Shown piece after piece: positions 55,361 through 64,000 of a stretch of DNA of 64,000 nt. The notes under the pieces are model-generated. The model was not told where the DNA came from. It worked only from the letters and a program-made list of their open reading frames with translations, and ran no database searches. The stretch is from Rheinheimera sp. MMS21-TC3 (GTDB lineage: Bacteria; Pseudomonadota; Gammaproteobacteria; Enterobacterales; Alteromonadaceae): the NCBI RefSeq assembly GCF_032229285.1, contig NZ_CP135084.1, positions 1,736,001 through 1,800,000 of the forward strand, read 5' to 3'. Within the stretch, counting starts at the first letter, position 1. Every line of letters begins with the position of its first letter. Made by a program: the position numbers and the translations under genes.

Positions 55361-56350
55361 TTAATCGCTGGCAATTTTTTGTTGCCAGCGCACTAAGTAA
55401 GGATCGATTTGTTTTTTCTTATCATTAGATTTAACTAAAGGGTATAAAGCCGCTTGTTGGTTTATTTCACCAACCATCTTTAAATGCGCACCTTTTTTAA
55501 GTTGTTCTACTGCATAAGCGCCCAGCTTAGTGGCTAAGATACGATCAGCACCAACGGGCTTACCGCCACGCTGGATATGGCCAAGAATACAAGCTCGACA
55601 CTCTGTGCCTAGCTCAGCAGATAAATCTTCAGCTAAAGCAGTAGTGCCGCCAGGATAGCTGTTTTCAGCTACGACAATAATATAGCTAGTTTTACCCCGC
55701 AATAACTGAGCATGCTGAATAGGGCCTAGGATGCTAGCTAACTCACCCTTTTTAACTGGCCCAAACTCAGGGCATATTATTTGTTCCGCCCCTGCAGCAA
55801 TTCCGGCCGATAGAGTGATATAACCAGAATGACGGCCCATAAGTTCTACTAAAAAAATACGTTCAAAGGCATCTGCGGTATCACGAATTTTATCAATAGC
55901 ATCTAAGGCGGTATCTATGGCAGTAGCAAAACCTATACTAAAATCGGTGCCATCTATATCATTATCTATAGTGCCTGGAATACCCAAAACTTGGCCATGA
56001 TAATGGGGCGCTATAGCTAATGCTCCGCGAAAACTGCCATCACCACCTATTACTAATAAGGCGTCTAATTGAAGTTTATGCAATATAGCAGCAGCTTGTT
56101 TAGCACCTTGCTCTGTGTGCAATTCTTTGCAACGTGCGCTTTTTAAAATAGTACCGCCATGCTGAATAATATGTTGGACATGCTGAGGCAGTAAAGTTTG
56201 ATAGTCTTCTACTAATAAACCATTAAAACCATGATGAAATCCAACCACATCAAGATTATAAGCAGAAGCCGTTAATACGACGGCCCTTATACAAGCATTC
56301 ATGCCAGGGGCATCACCACCTGAAGTTAAAACACCAATACGTTTAATCAT
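55361..56350 (-). CDS. pfkA: ATP-dependent 6-phosphofructokinase
   Basis: 329 residues with GVLTSGGDAPGMNACIR, IGGDGSFRGA, the catalytic PGTIDNDIDGTD and the substrate loop ELMGRHSGYI. The GGDGS pattern indicates ATP rather than PPi use. Its presence beside an Entner-Doudoroff cluster means both glycolytic routes are available. Five bases separate its end from the convergent LytTR gene. Confidence 0.95.
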   Translation of the reverse strand: MIKRIGVLTSGGDAPGMNACIRAVVLTASAYNLDVVGFHHGFNGLLVEDYQTLLPQHVQHIIQHGGTILKSARCKELHTEQGAKQAAAILHKLQLDALLVIGGDGSFRGALAIAPHYHGQVLGIPGTIDNDIDGTDFSIGFATAIDTALDAIDKIRDTADAFERIFLVELMGRHSGYITLSAGIAAGAEQIICPEFGPVKKGELASILGPIQHAQLLRGKTSYIIVVAENSYPGGTTALAEDLSAELGTECRACILGHIQRGGKPVGADRILATKLGAYAVEQLKKGAHLKMVGEINQQAALYPLVKSNDKKKQIDPYLVRWQQKIASD

Positions 56351-56513
56351 GCAAACTCCTTTGGAACCTAGTATAATTTAATCGCATACCAGCTATATAT
56401 TAATCGCATCTTATTAATTTTCTACAGACAACTTAGCCGATATTAAGCGACAATAGTCACTTACTCCCGCTAATTAACTGCGCTGCTGCAGTTAGCCACT
56501 TTTGGATACCATC

Positions 56514-57485
56514 ATGCATCAAATTACCGGCAAAAGCTTAGTTGGTTTTATATTAGCACTAACTACGGCCATTTTATGGGGTGTTTTACCCATTGTATTA
56601 AAAGTTTTATTAGATGCGCTTAGTGCTAATACTATTACTTTTGTTCGTTTTATGGTGGCCGCTATTATTGTTGGCTTATGGTTGGCGGCTCGGGGGAAAC
56701 TACCTTCATTAGCGCTGTTTAAACAGGTTAAAATTTCAGTATTAATGTTAGTAGCCATTTTGGGCTTGTTAGCTAACTATATTCTATATTTAACCGGACT
56801 GGCCTATTTAAGTGCTGAAACCGGACAAACTGTTATTCAATTAGCGCCTTTTTTAATGATGATAGGCGGCGTCTATATATTTAAAGAACGACTGTTAATT
56901 TGGCAAAAAGTAGGGGCCTTTGTTTTAGTGTTTGGCTTACTGCTATTTTTTAATCAACGCTTACTAGGCATGTTAAGCCAAGTTAATGGTGAAACTATAG
57001 GGGTGTTGCTTGTTATTGCTGCGGCTATTACTTGGGCGGCTTATGCCTTGGCGCAAAAGCAATTATTGGTTCATTTTAGCTCTAAGCAAATTATGTATAT
57101 TTTATATTTTGCTGGCAGTATCTGCTTTTTTCCTGCTTCAGACTTTGCCCCTTTACAAACGATGAGCTTATTGCACTGGTTGCTACTGATATTTTGCTGC
57201 TTAAATACTGTTGTAGCTTATGGCGCTTTTGCTGAAGCATTACACCATTGGCAAGCCTCTAAGGTGAGTGCGGTATTAGCTATAACGCCTTTAATAACAA
57301 TACTAGCGGCTAATCTTTTGGCCATATTGTGGCCAGACTTTATTCAGCCAGAGCAGTTAAATTTATGGTCATGGTTAGGGGCTATATTAGTGGTAATAGG
57401 CTCAACCTTAACAGCATTAGCGCCGCAATTTGTCGAGTACCGTGCTGCAAGACGGGTTAGAAAGTTGCAACGTGACGTATTTTAA
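56514..57485 (+). CDS. EamA-family (DMT) transporter
   Basis: 323 residues with about ten hydrophobic segments in two EamA halves. The first begins FILALTTAILWGVLPIVLKV and the second has LLVIAAAITWAAYALAQKQ. The ATG at 56514 fits the membrane start; the TTG 12 bases earlier adds nothing. The basic C-terminal tail (RAARRVRKLQR) should be cytoplasmic. The substrate is unknown; such proteins export amino acids or metabolites. Confidence 0.85.
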   Translation: MHQITGKSLVGFILALTTAILWGVLPIVLKVLLDALSANTITFVRFMVAAIIVGLWLAARGKLPSLALFKQVKISVLMLVAILGLLANYILYLTGLAYLSAETGQTVIQLAPFLMMIGGVYIFKERLLIWQKVGAFVLVFGLLLFFNQRLLGMLSQVNGETIGVLLVIAAAITWAAYALAQKQLLVHFSSKQIMYILYFAGSICFFPASDFAPLQTMSLLHWLLLIFCCLNTVVAYGAFAEALHHWQASKVSAVLAITPLITILAANLLAILWPDFIQPEQLNLWSWLGAILVVIGSTLTALAPQFVEYRAARRVRKLQRDVF

Positions 57486-57490
57486 ACAAA

Positions 57491-57515
57491 AAAATAGCGG
57501 CCAAGCCGCTATTTT
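57491..57515. terminator. bidirectional terminator
   Basis: AAAATAGCGGC and GCCGCTATTTT pair perfectly around CAA. A tract on the left and T tract on the right suit the convergent EamA and pyk genes. Confidence 0.9.
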
Positions 57516-57534
57516 CTTGATTAGCTGAATATAT

Positions 57535-58971
57535 TTATTTAACTTGTACAATTCGACAAGTGTTAGAGGCACCGACAGTTTCCATTACATCGCCATGGGT
57601 AATAATAACTAAATCACCGCTTTGTAAATTTGCTTTGTGTTTGATTGTTTCTATAGCAGCATCAGCTAAAGACTCAGCGCCAACAGTAGTGCTATCGAAG
57701 AAAGCAGGATAAACACCGCGATATAAAGCCATTTGATTTAAGGCTTTATCATGACGTGATAAAGCATAAATAGGTTGGGGTGAGGTAATACGAGACATTA
57801 GTTTAGCGGTATAGCCAGATTCGGTTAGGGCAATAATAGCTTTAATGCCGCTGAGATGGTTTGCCGCATACATGGCTGACAAAGCTATGGTTTCACTGAC
57901 TTCTGTAAATTCTGAGTCCATTCGATGTTTTGAGATTTGTACGCTTGGGTGTTTTTCAGCGCCTTCACAAACCCTAGCCATAGCCCGAACTGTTTCTGTA
58001 GGGTATTTACCAGCCGCGGTTTCAGCAGATAGCATAACGGCATCGGTGCCATCTAATACCGCATTAGCTACGTCCATCACTTCTGCGCGAGTAGGCATAG
58101 GGCTTTCAATCATGCTTTCCATCATTTGAGTAGCAGTAACAACCACACGATTTAACTGCCTAGAGCGAGCAATAATCCTTTTTTGCTGCCCCACTAATTC
58201 AGCGTCGCCTATTTCTACGCCTAAATCACCTCGTGCTACCATAACGGCATCTGAAGCTCTAATGATATCATCTAAGGTTTCATCATCGGCTACAGCCTCT
58301 GCGCGTTCAATTTTAGCCATTAAGCGGGCATTAGAGCCGGCCTTTTGCGCTAAAGTGCGTGCTAAGCGCATATCGTCGCCACTGCGAGGGAAAGACACGG
58401 CTAAAAAATCGACTTTAATTTCAGCTGCAGTAACAATATCTTGCTCATCTTTTTCGGTTAATGCCGGTGCAGTTAAACCGCCACCTTGTCTGTTAATGCC
58501 TTTATTGTTGCTTAATACGCCTGCTACCGTAACCGTAGTAAGCACTTTGTCGCCATCAACGCTGTCAACTTGCAACTGAATTCTACCGTCATCTAATAAT
58601 AATAAATCACCTGCTGACACATCTTGTGGTAGCCTTTTATAATCTATACCTACTTGATGTTGGTTGCCTTCGCCTTTGCCTAATTTAGCATCTAAGGTGA
58701 AAGCTTGGCCTTCTTCTAAAGTAATAGCGCCATCTTTAAAGGTTGATACCCGAATTTTAGGGCCTTGTAAGTCACCTAATATAGCAACGTGAACTTGTAA
58801 GTTAGCAGCAGCTTGGCGCACCATAGCCGCTCTAGCTTTGTGATCCTCAGCATTGCCATGAGAGAAGTTAAGTCGAAATACTGATGCTCCAGCCTTGATT
58901 AGCTTCTCAATGGAAGCAAGAGTATTAGTAGCAGGACCGAGCGTGGCAACAATTTTGGTTCTTCTGTGCAT
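57535..58971 (-). CDS. pyk: pyruvate kinase
   Basis: 478 residues, PykA-like. It begins [13 protein letters not shown], and has [19 protein letters not shown], the substrate motif [11 protein letters not shown] and a C-terminal regulatory domain. It makes pyruvate and ATP from PEP. A HexR-type palindrome lies 54 bases upstream, so glycolytic control by HexR is expected. Confidence 0.95.
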   Translation of the reverse strand: MHRRTKIVATLGPATNTLASIEKLIKAGASVFRLNFSHGNAEDHKARAAMVRQAAANLQVHVAILGDLQGPKIRVSTFKDGAITLEEGQAFTLDAKLGKGEGNQHQVGIDYKRLPQDVSAGDLLLLDDGRIQLQVDSVDGDKVLTTVTVAGVLSNNKGINRQGGGLTAPALTEKDEQDIVTAAEIKVDFLAVSFPRSGDDMRLARTLAQKAGSNARLMAKIERAEAVADDETLDDIIRASDAVMVARGDLGVEIGDAELVGQQKRIIARSRQLNRVVVTATQMMESMIESPMPTRAEVMDVANAVLDGTDAVMLSAETAAGKYPTETVRAMARVCEGAEKHPSVQISKHRMDSEFTEVSETIALSAMYAANHLSGIKAIIALTESGYTAKLMSRITSPQPIYALSRHDKALNQMALYRGVYPAFFDSTTVGAESLADAAIETIKHKANLQSGDLVIITHGDVMETVGASNTCRIVQVK

Positions 58972-59024
58972 GAATAACTCCTGATTATGGCGAAAACACA
59001 GTATTTAGAATAGCTCTAAAATGT

Positions 59025-59039
59025 TGTAATTTTATTACA
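59025..59039. promoter_or_regulatory. HexR operator upstream of pyk
   Basis: TGTAATTTTATTACA is a perfect inverted repeat matching the HexR consensus TGTAAT-N3-ATTACA known from Shewanella and relatives. Position and the neighbouring hexR gene support it. Confidence 0.8.
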
Positions 59040-59086
59040 TTATAACGTAAAGCAAAGCTATAAAGCTACCGCTTAGGTTATCTAGG

Positions 59087-59944
59087 TTAGGGATAGTGGT
59101 TTTCTTTTTCAAAGCGAGAGCTGCGTAAACTGTCTTTAACTTTTTTTAAGTTTTCTCTAAATTTGCTACCGCGTCTTAAAGTGAAACCTGTTGCTAAAAT
59201 ATCAATCAAGACTAATTGGGCTATTCTGGATGCCATGGGCATATATAAGTCGGTATCTTCTGGTACATCTAGCGATAGCACTAAGTTACATTCTTTTGCT
59301 AAAGGGCTAGCTGCTGAAGTAATACCAATAACAGTAGCGTCATTGGCTCTGGCAATATTGGCAATGTCACACAGGCTTTTAGTGCGTCCGGTATGGCTAA
59401 TACAAACAACCACATCACCTTCACTGCTATTTATAGTACTCATGCGTTGCATCACAATATCGTCAAAGCAAACAACAGGTACATTAAATCTAAAAAACTT
59501 ATTATGGGCATCATGGGCCACTGCTGCTGAGGCACCTAAGCCAAAAAATGATATTTGGTTGGCTTGGGTTAACACATCGACCGCCCGATTAATGCTATTA
59601 ATATCAATACTTTGTTTAGCTGTATTTAATGCCGCCATGGTAGATTCGAATATTTTAGCTGTATAAGCTTCTGGGCCGTCAGTTTCTTCAACATGTCTAG
59701 TGACATAAGGCGTACCATTAGCCAAACTTTGGGCTAAATGTAGCTTAAAATCAGGAAAGCCTTTAGTATCAAGTCTGCGACAAAACCGATTAACCGTAGG
59801 TTCGCTAACATCAGCTATTTTAGCTAAGGTGGCTATACTACTGTGGATAGCAGCTTGTGGGTTAGCTAAGATGACATCGGCAACCTTACGCTCTGACTTA
59901 CTGAAGTTATTATTGTTAGTGATGATTTTTTCTAACACATTCAT
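59087..59944 (-). CDS. hexR: RpiR-family regulator HexR
   Basis: 285 residues. The N-terminal winged helix (~1-75) has VADVILANPQAAIHSSIATL and VSEPTVNRFCRRLDTKGF. The SIS sugar-phosphate domain (~110-260) has FFGLGASAAVAHDA and CISHTGRTKSL. HexR senses KDPG and controls central carbon genes. It is divergent from zwf, with about 180 bases holding operators. Confidence 0.93.
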   Translation of the reverse strand: MNVLEKIITNNNNFSKSERKVADVILANPQAAIHSSIATLAKIADVSEPTVNRFCRRLDTKGFPDFKLHLAQSLANGTPYVTRHVEETDGPEAYTAKIFESTMAALNTAKQSIDINSINRAVDVLTQANQISFFGLGASAAVAHDAHNKFFRFNVPVVCFDDIVMQRMSTINSSEGDVVVCISHTGRTKSLCDIANIARANDATVIGITSAASPLAKECNLVLSLDVPEDTDLYMPMASRIAQLVLIDILATGFTLRRGSKFRENLKKVKDSLRSSRFEKENHYP

Positions 59945-60036
59945 GGCTAATTTCCTGAAGGTTATGCCGAGATAGAATCAATATAGACACTAAACTACTT
60001 TTTTTAGGTTAAATAGTCAAAAAACTACAGCTATTT

Positions 60037-60051
60037 GGTAATTAAGCTACA
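60037..60051. promoter_or_regulatory. possible weak HexR site in the hexR-zwf gap
   Basis: GGTAATTAAGCTACA, read on the minus strand as TGTAGCTTAATTACC, keeps most of the half-site bases. It lies about 92 bases upstream of hexR. Low confidence. Confidence 0.35.
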
Positions 60052-60098
60052 TTTTCGCCATCACTGGCTAGATGTAAGCGCAATTTAAGCAGTTTTAA

Positions 60099-60113
60099 TG
60101 TTATATAGTTACA
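60099..60113. promoter_or_regulatory. HexR operator upstream of zwf
   Basis: TGTTATATAGTTACA has two differences from TGTAAT-N3-ATTACA. It sits 15 bases before the zwf ATG, overlapping the likely leader, so repression of zwf-pgl-edd is plausible. Confidence 0.6.
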
Positions 60114-60128
60114 TTGTAAGGGAGCGTT

Positions 60129-61598
60129 ATGGCAGCAACAGCTCAAAATTCAGCATCTGATCTTATTTTATTTGGCACTAAAGGTGACTTGGCTCGCCGC
60201 AAGCTGTTACCTGCGTTATATCAATTAGAAAAGGCAGATTTATTGTGTCCGCAATCTCGTGTTATCGGTGTAGCAAGGGATGAACTTTCAACTACAGCTT
60301 ATACCGAGCTAGTGCTAGAGAGTTTAAAGCGTTTTTTAAAGCAGCCTATAGAAAATCAAGTTTGGCAGCGCTTACAAGCTAAATTAATCTATGTAAAAAT
60401 TGATTTGTCTCAGTTAGAGGATTTTCAGGCACTTGCTAGTATTGTTGATAGCACTAAGCGGGTGCCTGTTTGTTATTTTGCAACGCCTCCAGCTTTATTT
60501 GGTAATATTTCTAAAGGTTTAGCTAAAGCAGGTCTAGCTGCTATGCCTACGCGGGTAGTACTAGAAAAACCAATAGGCCATGATTTAGCTTCATCCAATA
60601 TTATTAATGACCAAGTAGCAGAGTTTTTTACCGAAGCGCAAATTTACCGTATAGATCACTACCTAGGTAAAGAAACCGTACTTAATTTATTAGCCTTGCG
60701 TTTTGCTAATGCTATTTTTGCAGGTAACTGGGATCATAACTCTATTGATCATGTGCAAATTACCGTAGCCGAAGAGGTGGGGGTAGAAGGTCGTTGGAGT
60801 TATTATGATGACGCCGGACAAATGCGAGATATGGTGCAAAATCATTTATTGCAAGTACTTAGCCTTATTGCCATGGAGCCGCCCGCAAGATTAGATGCTG
60901 ATAGTATTAGGGATGAAAAGTTAAAAGTATTAAAAGCCCTGCGCACTATAGATATTAATAATATTCAAGAGAAAACCGTTCGCGGCCAATATGCTAATGG
61001 TTTTGTTGCTGGTAAGTCAGTACCTGGTTATTTAGAAGAAGAAGGTGCTAAAGCCAATAGCCGAACCGAAACCTTTATTGCCCTTAAAGTAGATATTGAT
61101 AACTGGCGCTGGGCCGGTGTGCCATTTTATTTACGTACAGGTAAGCGTATGGCTAGTAAGTTAAGCGAAGTGGTTATTTGCTTTAAGCCGCAACCGCATA
61201 ATATTTTTCATGCTACTTATAAAAACTTACCGTCTAATAAGCTTATTATTCGTTTACAACCTGATGAAGGTGTAGAGATCCAAGTGTTAAATAAAATTCC
61301 AGGCTTAGGCGAAACCATGCGTTTGCAAGAAACCAAGCTGGATTTAAGTTTTGATGAAACCTTTAAGTCTCAACGGATAGCCGATGCCTACGAACGCTTG
61401 TTGTTAGAGGCTATGTTAGGTAATCAATATTTATTTGTCCGACGTGACGAGGTTGAGCATGCTTGGAAGTGGGTCGATAGTATTATAAGTGCTTGGCATA
61501 TAAGTAACGAACCACCTAAAAGCTATCCTGCAGGTAGTTGGGGACCCGTAGCGGCCATATCTATGATGGCGCGAGATAATAGGAATTGGGAGGAATAA
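60129..61598 (+). CDS. zwf: glucose-6-phosphate 1-dehydrogenase
   Basis: 489 residues with the NADP fold FGTKGDLARRKLLPALYQL and the catalytic RIDHYLGKETV. EKPIGHDL and a C terminus with SWGP complete the match. It oxidises glucose-6-phosphate to 6-phosphogluconolactone, the first step of the oxidative pentose phosphate and Entner-Doudoroff routes. GGGAG lies just before ATG 60129. First gene of the zwf-pgl-edd operon; pgl starts two bases after its stop. Confidence 0.96.
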   Translation: MAATAQNSASDLILFGTKGDLARRKLLPALYQLEKADLLCPQSRVIGVARDELSTTAYTELVLESLKRFLKQPIENQVWQRLQAKLIYVKIDLSQLEDFQALASIVDSTKRVPVCYFATPPALFGNISKGLAKAGLAAMPTRVVLEKPIGHDLASSNIINDQVAEFFTEAQIYRIDHYLGKETVLNLLALRFANAIFAGNWDHNSIDHVQITVAEEVGVEGRWSYYDDAGQMRDMVQNHLLQVLSLIAMEPPARLDADSIRDEKLKVLKALRTIDINNIQEKTVRGQYANGFVAGKSVPGYLEEEGAKANSRTETFIALKVDIDNWRWAGVPFYLRTGKRMASKLSEVVICFKPQPHNIFHATYKNLPSNKLIIRLQPDEGVEIQVLNKIPGLGETMRLQETKLDLSFDETFKSQRIADAYERLLLEAMLGNQYLFVRRDEVEHAWKWVDSIISAWHISNEPPKSYPAGSWGPVAAISMMARDNRNWEE

Positions 61599-61600
61599 TT

Positions 61601-62293
61601 ATGATGCAACTTAATCAGTTTGCTAATAGCGAGGCTTTAAATAAGCAATTTGCTGCTGAGTTAGTCACTATTTTACAGCAAGCTATTAGCCTGCGGGGCA
61701 GTGCAACACTTGTAGTCTCTGGCGGGCGTACGCCTCAGGCTTTATTTCAACAGTTAAGTCATGCTGATTTAGCTTGGGATAAGGTAACTATTACTTTGGC
61801 TGATGATAGATGGTTGGCAGCAGATCAAGCCGATAGTAATGAGCGTTTAGTTAAAGCTTCTTTATTACAAAATCGCGCAGCTAAAGCTAAATTTATTAGC
61901 TTATATGCTAATAGTGCTTCTGCTTTTAGTGGTGTAATTGAAGTATTGCCACGAATTGCTGGCTTACCTACTTTTGATGCGGTTATTTTAGGTATGGGTG
62001 AAGATGGTCATACTGCTTCTTTATTTCCATGCAGTGAACAAATAGCGGAAAGCTTAGCCTCAGATGCACCTGCAGTTTTGGCTATAAAACCAACTACAGC
62101 ACCTTATGAGCGGATAACTTTATCTAAGTCTAGGCTGGAGAATACTCGACATATGTTTCTTCATTTAGTTGGGGCGGCTAAAAAAACAGTATTAGATCAA
62201 GCCATGGCAGACAATGATGTGCTAGCTATGCCTATTCGAGCTTTTTTACAGCATTCAGAACTAACCGTTTCGGTTATGTACGCTGAACAATAA
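61601..62293 (+). CDS. pgl: 6-phosphogluconolactonase
   Basis: 230 residues, DevB type, from ATG 61601 with GGAGG ahead. Motifs are VSGGRTPQALFQQL, LADDRW, NERLVKASLLQ and GMGEDGHTASLFPC. It hydrolyses 6-phosphogluconolactone. The frame upstream to 61586 lies inside zwf and includes the ribosome site, so the later ATG is preferred. Confidence 0.93.
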   Translation: MMQLNQFANSEALNKQFAAELVTILQQAISLRGSATLVVSGGRTPQALFQQLSHADLAWDKVTITLADDRWLAADQADSNERLVKASLLQNRAAKAKFISLYANSASAFSGVIEVLPRIAGLPTFDAVILGMGEDGHTASLFPCSEQIAESLASDAPAVLAIKPTTAPYERITLSKSRLENTRHMFLHLVGAAKKTVLDQAMADNDVLAMPIRAFLQHSELTVSVMYAEQ

Positions 62294-62302
62294 AGGGATG
62301 CT

Positions 62303-64000
62303 ATGCAGCCAAACTTTGAGCAAGTGATTCATCCGGTTATACAACAGGTAACTGACAATATTATACAACGCAGTGAAACGAGCCGCTCTAATTACTTACA
62401 GCGTATGGCTTTGGCACGTGAGCAAGGGCCACATCGTGGCGTACTTAGTTGCGGCAATTTAGCTCATGGTTTTGCTGCTTGTAACCAGCAAGATAAAGCC
62501 AGTTTACGTAGTTTAACCAAAGCTAATATTGCTATAGTGTCGGCTTATAACGATATGCTGTCTGCACATCAGCCTTATGAAGACTACCCTAAACGGATTA
62601 AAGCTGCGGTTAATGAAGTTGGCAGTGTGGCGCAATTTGCCTCTGGTGTGCCCGCTATGTGTGATGGTGTAACCCAAGGCCAGCCGGGAATGGAGCTCAG
62701 CTTATTAAGCCGTGATATTATTGCCATGTCGGCTGCTATTGGCTTGGCGCATAATATGTTTGATGGCGGCGTTATGCTGGGAATTTGCGATAAGATTGTT
62801 CCAGGCTTGTTATTAGCCGCCCTGAGTTTTGGCCATTTACCTTTTGTGTTTATTCCCGCTGGGCCTATGCCATCGGGTATTCCCAATAAAGAAAAAGCCC
62901 GAATTCGTCAGCAATTTGCTGAGGGTAAGGTAACTAAAGAGCAATTATTAGCAGCAGAAGCGGCTTCTTATCATGCTGCAGGCACTTGTACTTTTTATGG
63001 TACGGCTAATTCTAATCAGTTAGTTATTGAGATTATGGGGTTGCACTTGCCTGGTGCTTCATTTGTTAATCCGGGTACAGAATTGCGTGATGCATTAACA
63101 GCCGCAGCAGCAAGACAAGTGACACGCTTAACTGACTTAGGTGATAACTACTTACCCATTAGCCAGATAATAGATGCTAAAGCCATTGTTAATGGCATTG
63201 TTGGTTTATTAGCTACTGGTGGCTCCACTAACCACACTATGCATTTAATCGCCGTGGCTCGCGCTGCCGGTTATATCGTAAATTGGGATGACTTTGCCCA
63301 GTTATCTGCAGCAACGCCACTATTAACCCGTATTTATCCTAATGGTCATGCTGATATTAACCACTTTCAACAAGCGGGTGGCATGGCAGTGCTAATTAAA
63401 GAGCTACTTAATGCAGGGCTTTTGCATAACGATGTGCAAACTATTGCCGGCCCAGGTTTAAGCCGTTATACCCAAACGCCAACTTTAGTTGACGGTAACT
63501 TAGTCTGGCAAGATAGCCCAAGTGTGTCGCAAGATTTAACGGTGTTAAGTACGGCTACTAAGCCATTTAGTCGCCATGGTGGTTTAGAGGTACTATCAGG
63601 AAACTTGGGCCGAGCGGTCATAAAAACTTCGGCTTTACGTGAGGGCACCGCCGTTATTAAAGCACCAGCAGTAGTGTTTTCCAGTCAGCATCAATTAGAT
63701 GCTGCTTTTCAAGCAGGTGATTTAAATAAAGATTGTATTATAGTAGTGCGGTTTCAAGGCCCTAAAGCTTGTGGCATGCCCGAGTTACACAAGTTAACGC
63801 CACCCTTAGGTGTTTTACAAGACCGGGGCTATAAAGTTGCCTTGGTGACAGATGGCCGTATGTCTGGTGCTTCAGGTAAAGTGCCAGCGGCTATTCATGT
63901 TACCCCTGAAGCTTTAGATGGCGGTAATCTGGCTAAAATACAAACGGGCGATCTGGTTTTAGTAGATGCAGAACAAGGTGTATTACAGTTATTTGTTAGC
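62303..64000 (+). CDS. edd: phosphogluconate dehydratase, 3' end beyond the window
   Basis: The frame is open from ATG 62303 (GGGATGCT upstream) to the window edge, 566 codons of about 600. It has [46 protein letters not shown] and [13 protein letters not shown], the Fe-S cluster cysteines of the IlvD/Edd family. It converts 6-phosphogluconate to KDPG. The aldolase gene eda probably follows outside. Last visible gene of the HexR-controlled operon. Confidence 0.95.
   Translation, partial: MQPNFEQVIHPVIQQVTDNIIQRSETSRSNYLQRMALAREQGPHRGVLSCGNLAHGFAACNQQDKASLRSLTKANIAIVSAYNDMLSAHQPYEDYPKRIKAAVNEVGSVAQFASGVPAMCDGVTQGQPGMELSLLSRDIIAMSAAIGLAHNMFDGGVMLGICDKIVPGLLLAALSFGHLPFVFIPAGPMPSGIPNKEKARIRQQFAEGKVTKEQLLAAEAASYHAAGTCTFYGTANSNQLVIEIMGLHLPGASFVNPGTELRDALTAAAARQVTRLTDLGDNYLPISQIIDAKAIVNGIVGLLATGGSTNHTMHLIAVARAAGYIVNWDDFAQLSAATPLLTRIYPNGHADINHFQQAGGMAVLIKELLNAGLLHNDVQTIAGPGLSRYTQTPTLVDGNLVWQDSPSVSQDLTVLSTATKPFSRHGGLEVLSGNLGRAVIKTSALREGTAVIKAPAVVFSSQHQLDAAFQAGDLNKDCIIVVRFQGPKACGMPELHKLTPPLGVLQDRGYKVALVTDGRMSGASGKVPAAIHVTPEALDGGNLAKIQTGDLVLVDAEQGVLQLFVS

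Overview
This window looks like chromosomal DNA of a marine or aquatic gammaproteobacterium of the order Alteromonadales, close to Rheinheimera, Alishewanella or Arsukibacterium. The clues are the conserved core genes rlmKL, uup, a DUF3466 gene, rmf and fabA, and an Entner-Doudoroff cluster of pyk, hexR, zwf, pgl and edd under HexR-type operators. The genus is inferred from gene content; no database was searched.

Layout. 1-6.1 kb is a graveyard of Rhs/YD-repeat genes. Three copies of a DUF4329-like C-terminal tip, each followed by an overlapping small exported protein, lie among broken fragments: a MAPEG gene, an MFS transporter pseudogene and an opposite-strand hydrophobic tip with a membrane partner. 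6.1-18.5 kb is ordinary accessory chromosome: an SDR pseudogene, a MAPEG protein, selO, a MOSC protein, a trimethylamine monooxygenase-like FMO, a sirtuin lacking zinc cysteines, a secreted M17 aminopeptidase, arsC with a leftover acr3 tail, a lipase-like hydrolase and a NERD nuclease-like protein.

18.6-43.5 kb is a genomic island of about 24 kb. It lies between two direct repeats of an initiator tRNA-fMet array, and the left array stops exactly halfway through its last tRNA. Inside, inward-facing IS4-family ends bracket a type I secretion locus (20.86-40.13 kb): an HlyB-like ABC exporter, an HlyD-like adaptor, and three successive modules. Each module has a membrane-anchored LprI/DUF1311-like protein, a small membrane protein, and an RTX-protein start. 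Only the third module carries the complete 2877-residue RTX protein. The second holds just its N-terminal domain and the first only a 29-codon stub. Each new module is preceded by a copied tail of the hlyD gene. This resembles the orphan cassette arrays of Rhs/CDI toxins but with reversed polarity: the variable part is at the N terminus and the putative partner genes lie upstream. It is the strongest candidate here for an undescribed system. Right of it are an IS4 relic, an integrase-repeat ORF and a Fic protein.

43.7-64 kb is core chromosome: rlmKL-glutaredoxin-uup-DUF3466, rmf, fabA, a QueD-like double-domain protein, a thioesterase, a DUF962 membrane protein, a LytS/LytR-type two-component pair, pfkA, an EamA transporter, pyk, hexR and the zwf-pgl-edd operon, which runs off the right edge.
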